DNA of 34,402 nucleotides, taken from IMG/VR virus record IMGVR_UViG_3300039106_000357, positions 33,314-67,715 of that record; one strand, written 5' to 3'. This DNA is from a virus. Below the pieces are notes generated by a model that searched no databases, had not been told where the DNA came from, and saw nothing but the letters and a program-made list of their open reading frames with translations. Both the position numbers and the translations under genes were made by a program. Below are positions 28,982 to 34,402 of the stretch, piece by piece; position 1 is the stretch's first letter; each line of letters starts with the position of its first letter.

Positions 28982-29010
28982 CCGGGCAATGCCCGGTTCC
29001 CCATTTTAAG
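28982..29010 (+). terminator. Hairpin after the Lys/Ala-rich gene
   Basis: CCGGGC-AAT-GCCCGG (28982-28996) is a stable 6-bp stem 7 bp after the stop. It is followed by CCCC and ATTTT rather than an immediate U-tract, so it is a moderate terminator or attenuator. Confidence 0.5.
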
Positions 29011-29147
29011 GATAGGTACAGCAAGTTTATAACTTCTGACGGCTGGTACACCATGGTAGTTCACTGGAGCGAAGCAGGTAAAACTGTCTAGCATTGAAGG
29101 TGGCTATTGAAATGGCCCAGCAAACCAGGTGTGATGGCCCTGGCTAA
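29011..29147 (+). pseudogene. Possible frameshifted relic of a small gene
   Basis: In frame 1 (29011-29091) the text reads K-F-I-T-S-D-G-W-Y-T-M-V-V-H-W-S-E-A-G-K and then stops at TAG 29089. Reading back one base at AAAAC (29080-29084) it continues as N-C-L-A-L-K-V-A-I-E-M-A-Q-Q up to TAA 29145. Joined, it looks like one small domain. No proper start codon exists upstream in frame; the first ATG is 29053, in the middle. Causes could be a lost A in a homopolymer (mutation or assembly error), programmed -1 shifting, or chance. The rest of the 28975-29197 gap holds the hairpin and a plain leader. Confidence 0.3.
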
Positions 29148-29197
29148 AAACGCAGTCACCCCCTATCCTGTTTTTCTTTCCACAAGGTGCAATATCC

Positions 29198-29647
29198 ATG
29201 ATCTTCTACAAAAAAGTTGGGCGTAGGTATGTGCCTGTGGCTGAATACGACCAAGAGTACCTGGACAGTTTTCCCAAGGGCAATCACTTGGTCATGTGTT
29301 ACCCCGGCGGCCAGAGTCGTCGGTTTAACATCGATCCCAATCATGCGGCATTGATCGCCGCCGCTCGTGTGGCAGAAGACGCCATTTGTCGGGCAATCAG
29401 CAAAGCGGCAGAACTGCGACCCCAACGCACTCCTCTTACGCCTAAACAGAAAAAAGCGTGGGAAAATCTGCAAGAAGCATTTGGTGAAGAACTCTGCACT
29501 TTGCGTGGTCTAAGTATTCACGACTGTGCTGAAGCAGGAATCAAAGCCCTAATGGTTGAAGCTGACAAGCTGATGCAACACCCCAGTGTGCGTGAAGCAT
29601 ATGAGCATTTCCAATTAGTGTGTCAGTTAACCAGGGAGTCCAAATGA
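29198..29647 (+). CDS. Conserved hypothetical phage protein
   Basis: 149 residues, M-I-F-Y-K-K-V-G-R-R-Y-V-P-V-A-E-Y. The N-terminal 50 residues are beta-like with P-G-G-Q-S-R-R-F-N-I-D-P, and the remainder is helical with C-R-A-I-S-K-A-A-E-L-R-P and L-S-I-H-D-C-A-E-A-G-I-K-A-L. I recall close relatives in T4-like marine phages, always annotated as hypothetical. The helical C-terminal half has no DNA-binding signature that I can name. Upstream CACAAGG gives a modest ribosome-binding site. The stop overlaps the next ATG (ATGA), so it is coupled to the small membrane gene. Confidence 0.7.
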   Translation: MIFYKKVGRRYVPVAEYDQEYLDSFPKGNHLVMCYPGGQSRRFNIDPNHAALIAAARVAEDAICRAISKAAELRPQRTPLTPKQKKAWENLQEAFGEELCTLRGLSIHDCAEAGIKALMVEADKLMQHPSVREAYEHFQLVCQLTRESK

Positions 29648-29820
29648 TACGTATACTCTTAGCATTCCTAATCGTGTTCAGCATGTTTTTCCTTGGCATC
29701 AATGCTGTCAGGGAAATGACCGGCCGAGATCGCTGGGCTTTAACCAAATTGTTGACTTACAGTCTAGCCTGCGCTATACTGACATCCGCAACTTTAATCA
29801 TGTTAGTAATTCTTTTTTAA
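29644..29820 (+). CDS. Small two-pass membrane protein
   Basis: 58 residues from ATG 29644, overlapping the previous stop; a GGGAG site lies just upstream. Hydrophobic segments lie at 4-21 (I-L-L-A-F-L-I-V-F-S-M-F-F-L-G) and 37-57 (L-T-Y-S-L-A-C-A-I-L-T-S-A-T-L). They are joined by a charged loop with R-E-M-T-G-R-D-R-W. Both ends probably lie on the same side. Size and topology resemble holins or phage inner-membrane modulators. A promoter for the next gene lies inside its 3' half. Confidence 0.65.
   Translation: MIRILLAFLIVFSMFFLGINAVREMTGRDRWALTKLLTYSLACAILTSATLIMLVILF
29752..29780 (+). promoter_or_regulatory. Sigma70-type promoter inside the small membrane gene
   Basis: TTGACT (29752-29757) and TATACT (29775-29780), 17-bp spacer, 52 bp before the SPFH gene start. 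It would give the SPFH gene and those following an independent early start. Confidence 0.65.
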
Positions 29821-29831
29821 GGAAATCAAAA

Positions 29832-30644
29832 ATGAAACGTATTCTTACTCTGTCGGTTCTGTCTGCCGCTGTACTGATGACCGGCTGTACCCGAATTGAA
29901 ACTGGTGAGGTGGGTCTGCGGGTGGGCTTTGACAAGCAGGTTAAAAACGAAGAACTGCTACCTGGTTCGTTTAACCAAGTTATCATCGGTGATGTGATGA
30001 CATTTCCAGTCAAGGAAGTGGCAGTCAAGGTGGACGACCTCAATCCACAAGCCGCTGACAACAGCACAATGAAAGACTTTGACCTGACTGTGATCTACAA
30101 CATCAACCCCAGTCAGATTGCTGAGATCTACAACAGCAAAAACAAAAGTTTCCACGCTCGCCATGACGGTGACACCTACCTGATGTACAACTACATCTTC
30201 AACGCCACACGCAATGCCGTGTACAAGGCAGCTCGCAAACACGATGCGCTGAACATGGGCGACAACCGTTCAGTCATGGAAGCAGAAATCCGTGAAACAG
30301 TCACCAAGACGCTGGGTGATGAAAAGCTGGATGGCATTATTACTATCACGCAAGTGTTGATCCGTAACATTGTGCCTGCTGACACTGTGGTGGAAAGTGC
30401 CAATGCACTGGTTCGTGCTAAAAACGAAACCAAGCAGAAGGAAGCAGAAGTTCGCACTGCCAAACTGGAAGCTGAACGTATTCAGGCTCTGGCACAGAAC
30501 GCTGGCGCTATCCAGTACATGGATGCACAGACACGCATGATGCAAGCGGAAGCCGCCAAAATTCAGGCACAAGCTATTGCACAGTTTAAAGGTGGTACAC
30601 TGGTTATCGGTGGACAACCACCAGTGTTAAATGTGGGCAAGTGA
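29832..30644 (+). CDS. SPFH/band 7 (prohibitin-like) lipoprotein
   Basis: 270 residues. The lipobox V-L-M-T-G-C19 marks a lipoprotein. The SPFH core follows: V-G-L-R-V-G-F-D-K-Q-V near 28-38, L-T-V-I-Y-N-I-N-P-S near 85, and I-T-I-T-Q-V-L-I-R-N-I near 172. A helical tail rich in A, E, Q and K is at about 190-250 (E-A-E-V-R-T-A-K-L-E-A-E-R-I-Q-A-L-A), as in prohibitin and HflC. SPFH proteins form rings or scaffolds on membranes and regulate FtsH-type proteases. A phage copy could protect or reorganise the inner membrane, or modulate proteolysis. Lipid anchoring instead of the usual N-terminal helix is unusual for the family. TTTAAGGA precedes the ATG. Confidence 0.85.
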   Translation: MKRILTLSVLSAAVLMTGCTRIETGEVGLRVGFDKQVKNEELLPGSFNQVIIGDVMTFPVKEVAVKVDDLNPQAADNSTMKDFDLTVIYNINPSQIAEIYNSKNKSFHARHDGDTYLMYNYIFNATRNAVYKAARKHDALNMGDNRSVMEAEIRETVTKTLGDEKLDGIITITQVLIRNIVPADTVVESANALVRAKNETKQKEAEVRTAKLEAERIQALAQNAGAIQYMDAQTRMMQAEAAKIQAQAIAQFKGGTLVIGGQPPVLNVGK

Positions 30645-30646
30645 TT

Positions 30647-32386
30647 ATGGCCAAGAAAAAACCCGCAACACCTGAACCCACAATTCAGGAACAGGAAAAA
30701 CTGATTGAGATTCTCAAGTTTACTCCACGCACCTACAAAATTCAGATGTGGGGGTATGGTGGCGAGTATGTGATGGGCACTGTGGATCGCCGGATCTACG
30801 ACTACTTTCGACATCGCCGCCTCAACTTGATGGATTACGCCTGGGATAGTGATTATGCACGAGATAACAATATCCCAGAAGACATGCAACCATTCCCGTC
30901 GGGTTCATGGTATGAGTGTGATGACATGGGCCACACACATGGTGTGGACCGTGGCGCTGGTACTCTGCAAATCCTAGACGAGAACGAAGAAGTCATCTAC
31001 GAACGCAGTCTGGAAGATGTTGACGGTTACAGTGATGACAGCCCCGAGTGGTCAGGTGGTGACGAAGTCTGGATTGATGAAAAGCCTGAAGGTACTGTGG
31101 TGTTCATTGGCACCAGCAGTGAGAAGGGCACGTTCTTTGAAGGTGAGATTCCGTTAACCATGCCCTTTGACATCACCAAGCTGAGCCTGAGTTACGATGA
31201 GGTGGACGGTAATGAGATCGTGAACAAAGTGACGTATGCTGAAGAAGAAATTGACAACTCGGGTGGCAGTACCAGCGGCAAGAGTTCCGACTTCGGCTTC
31301 TACATTGCCGGCTCCAACAAGCACGATGGCAAAGGATATGAGCGTTACAAGGATCTGGATGATATCAATTACACTGTGACCGACTGGTTCCCTGCCAAAG
31401 TGAAACCAGTGCGACTGGGCAAGTACAATGTCAAAACCAAGGACGGTTACAGTTACCAGGCCAACTGGAATGGCACATTCTGGCACAACGACTGGAACGA
31501 AGAAAAAATCAAAGTTACCGAGTGGCAGGGCGTTGACCACGATCCAGATGCTGATGACAACTGGGACGCTGTCACTGAGTTACAAAAGATCATAGACAGT
31601 GTGGATTTCAACCAGGGTGTGGCGGCATTTGAGCTGGCACTGGAAGAACTGGGCAAAGAGTTTGATGCAGAACAACCAGTGGCCTGTTTCAGCTGTGGTG
31701 CAGAACACCTGGAAAGTGACCTACCTGAACTGAACGGACAACTGTTTTGCCCTGACTGTAAAGAAGGCTGGGTCATGATGGATGCTCGTGAGCCAGAGGA
31801 AGAACAAACTGGCTGGCCATTTGCTGGCCCAGCTAAAGTTAAGGAGAAAGAAGTGACTGAATCCAAATGGTGGACAGTGCGTACACACTACAAGAAGTCA
31901 TGTGAACAGCACGAATATTTTGTGCAACGCGATGGCACTGGCCGTATTAAAGTGGTTGACGGTTTCCGCTTCTGCACTTATAATGTAGAGACCAATGATG
32001 GCAAGTTTCCGCAGTTTGAGTTTACCACTGTACCAGGTGGCAATGCCGCCCGAGACAGTCTGGACCTGAACAGTCTAAGTGGATCAAACATCGAAAGCTC
32101 AGAAATGGTGGAAATGTTCGACGGCGGTTGCTGGGGTGATACTGAGATCACTGGCATTGACGACGAGAACGAAGTGGAACGCCTGGAAGAGTTCCTGAGC
32201 GAGAACGGTTCGTATGCTCTAGAGGATGAGGGCGAATGGTACTTGGATGAAACAGAAGTTTGGGTTTGGGGTCCGCTAGAAGTGGAAGACGATGAAGGCA
32301 ATGTCCGCATCGTGTGTGCGGATGCGGACGGCAACATGGTGGACTTTGAGCCAGACGGACCCAAGGACAGCGACCAAGGCGGCTGA
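30647..32386 (+). CDS. Large acidic protein with zinc ribbon, conserved in T4-like marine phages
   Basis: 579 residues from ATG 30647; an in-frame GTG 30641 overlapping the previous stop (GTGA) is the alternative. The protein is very acidic (many D, E, W). The first 330 residues contain F-T-P-R-T-Y-K-I-Q-M-W-G-Y-G-G-E and W-N-G-T-F-W-H-N-D-W-N. A zinc ribbon C-F-S-C-G-A-E...F-C-P-D-C-K lies at about 348-375. The C-terminal 150 residues are again acidic, ending in a D/E-rich tail. The W/D-rich style may mimic nucleic acid. No family with known function is recognised. I think homologues occur in marine T4-like phages. Confidence 0.65.
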   Translation: MAKKKPATPEPTIQEQEKLIEILKFTPRTYKIQMWGYGGEYVMGTVDRRIYDYFRHRRLNLMDYAWDSDYARDNNIPEDMQPFPSGSWYECDDMGHTHGVDRGAGTLQILDENEEVIYERSLEDVDGYSDDSPEWSGGDEVWIDEKPEGTVVFIGTSSEKGTFFEGEIPLTMPFDITKLSLSYDEVDGNEIVNKVTYAEEEIDNSGGSTSGKSSDFGFYIAGSNKHDGKGYERYKDLDDINYTVTDWFPAKVKPVRLGKYNVKTKDGYSYQANWNGTFWHNDWNEEKIKVTEWQGVDHDPDADDNWDAVTELQKIIDSVDFNQGVAAFELALEELGKEFDAEQPVACFSCGAEHLESDLPELNGQLFCPDCKEGWVMMDAREPEEEQTGWPFAGPAKVKEKEVTESKWWTVRTHYKKSCEQHEYFVQRDGTGRIKVVDGFRFCTYNVETNDGKFPQFEFTTVPGGNAARDSLDLNSLSGSNIESSEMVEMFDGGCWGDTEITGIDDENEVERLEEFLSENGSYALEDEGEWYLDETEVWVWGPLEVEDDEGNVRIVCADADGNMVDFEPDGPKDSDQGG

Positions 32387-32417
32387 TATGTTTTGTGAAC
32401 CTGAGGAGTTGATAGAA

Positions 32418-32651
32418 ATGGAACAAGATCTAATTAACCTGGATCGTGATCGTGTGCGTGAAATCTGCTTGGAGACCATTCGCGAAATGGTGTACGAGTA
32501 TGAAGCAAACAAATACGAACTAGCACAACTGAAGGCAGGCACTCGTGTGTTACTGCCCACCAGTGATGAACATGCCAAAATGATGTTGATCATTGCCACC
32601 AACTACCTGGGTATCAAGCCTGGTGATCCCATCACTATCACTGCGCCATGA
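32418..32651 (+). CDS. Small helical conserved hypothetical protein
   Basis: 77 residues from ATG 32418, chosen because GAGGAG lies 9 bases upstream; another ATG at 32388 without a site is possible. It is highly charged, M-E-Q-D-L-I-N-L-D-R-D-R-V-R-E-I-C, then E-M-V-Y-E-Y-E-A-N-K-Y-E-L and a hydrophobic I-I-A-T-N-Y-L-G-I. Mostly helix. It overlaps the next gene by 4 bp (ATGA). Unknown function; part of a chain of small co-translated genes. Confidence 0.6.
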   Translation: MEQDLINLDRDRVREICLETIREMVYEYEANKYELAQLKAGTRVLLPTSDEHAKMMLIIATNYLGIKPGDPITITAP

Positions 32652-32944
32652 TTTACTTCAACGTCAACATTCGGAATCCCCGTTGGTGGGATCGGTTTGA
32701 GAACATCAAATGGTGGTCAGGCGCGACTCCCTTTAAGAATAAGTTTTGGGAAGTTCAAATCCTTAAAGGTCCTGAATTGTTCCGAATTGAATTTGAAGTT
32801 ACTACACAACAGGATCACGCTGGTGTGAATCTTGAACTGGGATTACTGGGCTATCATATCGGCTTTACCGTCTACGACAATCGTCATTGGCACTATGGAG
32901 AAAATCGCTGGATGATTTACACTGAAGAACAAGGACTACACTAA
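32648..32944 (+). CDS. Aromatic-rich conserved hypothetical protein
   Basis: 98 residues, start M-I-Y-F-N-V-N-I-R-N-P, with many Trp, Phe, Tyr, His and Asn. Alternating hydrophobic residues (F-R-I-E-F-E-V-T-T) indicate a beta-sandwich or barrel-like small domain. The stop is shared with the next ATG (TAATG). I believe relatives occur in marine T4-like phages. No motif links it to an enzyme family; nucleic-acid or protein binding is possible. Confidence 0.6.
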   Translation: MIYFNVNIRNPRWWDRFENIKWWSGATPFKNKFWEVQILKGPELFRIEFEVTTQQDHAGVNLELGLLGYHIGFTVYDNRHWHYGENRWMIYTEEQGLH

Positions 32945-33150
32945 TGAAAATTGAACTACATGACGACACTGTGGACGGTATGGTTCGCGATGTGTTGAGA
33001 CAACAGATTAAAATTTGTAAAGCCAATATAAAAAATCTCAAGAAACAATCCAAACTGAAAGATTTTGAGGCTGAAGATCTAGGCAACAACATCCACACAC
33101 TGGCCGCTTTGGAAACAGTGTACGACTACTTTGGTGGCGACAAATTATGA
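32944..33150 (+). CDS. Small charged helical protein
   Basis: 68 residues. Very charged with K and D, predicted mainly helical (V-R-D-V-L-R-Q-Q-I-K-I-C-K-A-N-I-K-N-L-K), then A-L-E-T-V-Y-D-Y-F. The start overlaps the previous stop and its own stop overlaps the next ATG (ATGA), so expression is by coupling. No known family. Confidence 0.55.
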   Translation: MKIELHDDTVDGMVRDVLRQQIKICKANIKNLKKQSKLKDFEAEDLGNNIHTLAALETVYDYFGGDKL

Positions 33151-33338
33151 GTGGAAATGGCGTCATTGCTGAAGAACCCATGCAACGCTGTGAGCAGTGT
33201 GGAGTGATTGAAGAGTGTCGTCCATATGGTGCCAACGATGAACAGATCTGTTTTGATTGCGCTATGAAGGACGATCAGTCACGAGCTATTGCTGAACGCA
33301 AAATGGCCGCATACATTTTTGGAGAAACAGATGTTTGA
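33147..33338 (+). CDS. Small zinc-ribbon protein
   Basis: 63 residues. C15-E-Q-C18 and C35-F-D-C38, with I-E-E-C and P-Y-G between, form a four-cysteine zinc ribbon. The rest is charged, with a helical C-terminus. Such ribbons often bind nucleic acid or RNA polymerase. It starts by overlapping the previous stop, and its last codons overlap the next start (33331). Confidence 0.65.
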   Translation: MSGNGVIAEEPMQRCEQCGVIEECRPYGANDEQICFDCAMKDDQSRAIAERKMAAYIFGETDV

Positions 33339-33642
33339 ATGGTTTAGAAATTACCGCCAGTCCAAAGGCAGTCTGGCTGAAGACATGGACACCGTGATGA
33401 ATGATGTAAACAACGTGGTCAAGTTTCCCGAGCCACGGGCAGTTCCTCCTGTGCCTCCAGTAGCACCATTACCCGAGCCTAAGATCTTTTATCGCATTGG
33501 TGCCACTGACACCAACCGCGTGGCGTTCAGCATGGGCGGCATGGAAATCACTATGAATCGAGTGGGTGTACAAAACATGATTGATCAGTTGTCAGTGTTT
33601 CGTGACCAGATTCAAGACGAAGAACCAGAGGTCAATCAGTGA
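33331..33642 (+). CDS. Conserved hypothetical protein with Pro-rich linker
   Basis: 103 residues from ATG 33331, chosen over an upstream start for its TTTGGAG site about 7 bases away. An N-terminal helical part (M-F-E-W-F-R-N-Y-R) is followed by a proline-rich linker (A-V-P-P-V-P-P-V-A-P-L-P-E-P). The C-terminal domain has F-S-M-G-G-M-E-I-T-M and a long helix. The C-terminal domain looks like a small beta-alpha fold. No function assigned. The stop overlaps the next GTG start. Confidence 0.55.
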   Translation: MFEWFRNYRQSKGSLAEDMDTVMNDVNNVVKFPEPRAVPPVPPVAPLPEPKIFYRIGATDTNRVAFSMGGMEITMNRVGVQNMIDQLSVFRDQIQDEEPEVNQ

Positions 33643-33839
33643 CCCGTGTGCCCATAAGTCCAGGACTGTGGCTGGTGTATGTGGCCAGCTCGTACCTGTT
33701 TGTAGGCCTGGGCAATCTGATCTTTCGATGGTTTCCTGGTGAGTTCGTCAGCATGGGATATGTGATCGTTTTAAGCCTGCCACTGTGGGTGCCACCACTA
33801 AGTAGATGGGTGGGCGTTGGGCCCATATGGAGAATGTAG
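33639..33839 (+). CDS. Small two-pass membrane protein
   Basis: 66 residues from GTG 33639, overlapping the previous stop (GTGA). Hydrophobic segments are at about 10-28 (L-W-L-V-Y-V-A-S-S-Y-L-F) and 38-55 (S-M-G-Y-V-I-V-L-S-L-P-L-W-V-P). Trp and Pro near the ends suggest interfacial anchoring. Unknown role; a further small membrane protein in a region rich in them. Confidence 0.5.
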   Translation: MTRVPISPGLWLVYVASSYLFVGLGNLIFRWFPGEFVSMGYVIVLSLPLWVPPLSRWVGVGPIWRM

Positions 33840-33840
33840 C

Positions 33841-34089
33841 ATGTCCAATCTAAAAGAATACTTTGAAAACAGAGCATACAAGAGTCAGTATGACATGGGT
33901 GACCGAGTGTTTGGTCGCATCAACAAGATTCCTTTCGTGGGCACAGTGGGAAATGACACCCTGATTTCTGAAATTGAAGGCCCACGCATCAGTGTGCATC
34001 TGGACCTGCCTTTAAAGATTGACGGTGAGTTGCGAACTGTTATAATTGTCAAACATCGTGACATTAAACCATTGAAAATTTATGACTAG
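33841..34089 (+). CDS. Conserved hypothetical soluble protein
   Basis: 82 residues from ATG 33841, one base after the previous stop codon; the TGGAG at about 33827 gives a plausible ribosome-binding site. The sequence has D-R-V-F-G-R-I-N-K-I-P-F-V-G-T-V-G and I-S-V-H-L-D-L-P-L, alternating hydrophobic residues of a small beta-barrel (SH3- or OB-like) fold. Unknown function. Confidence 0.55.
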   Translation: MSNLKEYFENRAYKSQYDMGDRVFGRINKIPFVGTVGNDTLISEIEGPRISVHLDLPLKIDGELRTVIIVKHRDIKPLKIYD

Positions 34090-34098
34090 GCACAACTG

Positions 34099-34402
34099 AT
34101 GGAAACTTACTTACTGACATTTTTAGCACTGATACAGTTCAAGCACTGGTACATCGATTTTGTAAACCAGAGCATGGCTGAAGTGGAAGGCAAAGGCATC
34201 TACGGCAACCCACTGGGCATCTGGCACAGTCTAAAACATGGCCTGGGCACCACTGCCTGTATTTGTGCAATCACTGGGCCAGTGGGACTCAGCTATGCAC
34301 TGATTTTAGGGGCACTGGATTTTGTTGTTCACTACCACGTGGACTGGGCCAAAATGAACTGGAGCAATCGTGACATCCAGACTCACGCATTTTGGGTACA
34401 CC
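34099..34402 (+). CDS. DUF3307-like membrane protein (partial, runs off the window)
   Basis: At least 101 residues from ATG 34099; no stop before the window end. The start M-E-T-Y-L-L-T-F-L-A-L-I-Q-F-K-H-W-Y-I-D-F-V-N-Q, the W-H-S-L-K-H-G-L segment and D-F-V-V-H-Y-H-V-D-W-A-K-M-N pattern fit the DUF3307 membrane family (conserved D-F-x-x-Q and H...H-Y-x-x-D). At least two membrane helices are visible. Family members are frequent in phages and bacteria, without a known job. The missing C-terminus should contain one more helix. Confidence 0.55.
   Translation, partial: METYLLTFLALIQFKHWYIDFVNQSMAEVEGKGIYGNPLGIWHSLKHGLGTTACICAITGPVGLSYALILGALDFVVHYHVDWAKMNWSNRDIQTHAFWVH

Noticed and set aside
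31453-31866. 137-residue minus-strand ORF opposite the acidic zinc-ribbon gene
   Set aside because: Ser/Pro-rich antisense text of an acidic protein gene, a usual artefact of GAN codons.

Overview
The window looks like part of the genome of a large T4-like tailed phage (class Caudoviricetes) of an aquatic Pseudomonadota host. The evidence is: short genes packed end to end with ATGA, GTGA and TAATG overlaps; many small membrane or zinc-ribbon proteins of the kind seen in marine T4-like myoviruses; five boxes matching the T4-type late promoter core NATAAATA; several sigma70-type promoters with exact 17-bp spacing; and a run of genes whose N-termini resemble T4 capsid-targeting sequences. There are no rRNA or tRNA genes, no CRISPR array and no insertion sequence, and no terminase, capsid or tail gene is visible. 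This is therefore an accessory part of the genome. The host cannot be named from the sequence; curli, FecR, CHASE2-cyclase and phasin homologues point to a Gram-negative proteobacterium.

Layout. (1) 26-2591: a ClpS-like adaptor, a DEDD exonuclease, GMP reductase and two small genes, closed by a terminator. (2) 2712-11526: the most striking block. It holds CsgF and the CsgG secretion pore, a curlin-repeat protein, a FecR-domain protein, an 852-residue protein ending in curlin repeats, a CHASE2 class III nucleotide cyclase with its own promoter, and a PBP7-type peptidoglycan peptidase. Together they read as a phage-encoded amyloid export, sensing and envelope-remodelling module. (3) 11544-11632: a structured intergenic spacer with a 13-base identity to 23S rRNA. 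(4) 13458-11625, minus strand: five small genes, three or four with membrane segments, behind a late promoter. (5) 13567-20214: UDP-glucose dehydrogenase-like, methyltransferase-like, radical SAM, UvsE, a membrane-anchored Lys/Ala-rich protein and a PP-loop ATPase. Small hydrophobic ORFs lie nested inside uvsE. (6) 20260-21392: a phasin-like protein under tandem promoters, a small basic protein, and a SprT-like protease.

(7) 21449-28202: a secreted nuclease followed by six consecutive genes that begin M-R-x-x-[EDF]-type and carry an early [I/L/V]-x-E motif. They look like capsid-targeted proteins that a gp21-type prohead protease could cut. Two of them seem to be multi-domain polyproteins joined by a G-V-A-E linker that is identical even at the DNA level. 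(8) 28233-34402: early-type promoters and a dense set of small conserved hypothetical genes, with an SPFH/band-7 lipoprotein and a DUF3307-like membrane protein that runs off the window.

How the parts may work together (inference): early genes adjust host proteolysis and nucleotide pools; the curli/cyclase block changes the infected cell's surface and cAMP; the late block loads effector proteins (nucleotidyltransferase, GP88-like, glycosidase, ParB-like) into the head for delivery with the DNA. The most unusual items are the curli/cyclase module, the putative capsid-packaged polyproteins with their conserved linker, and the overprinted genes within uvsE.
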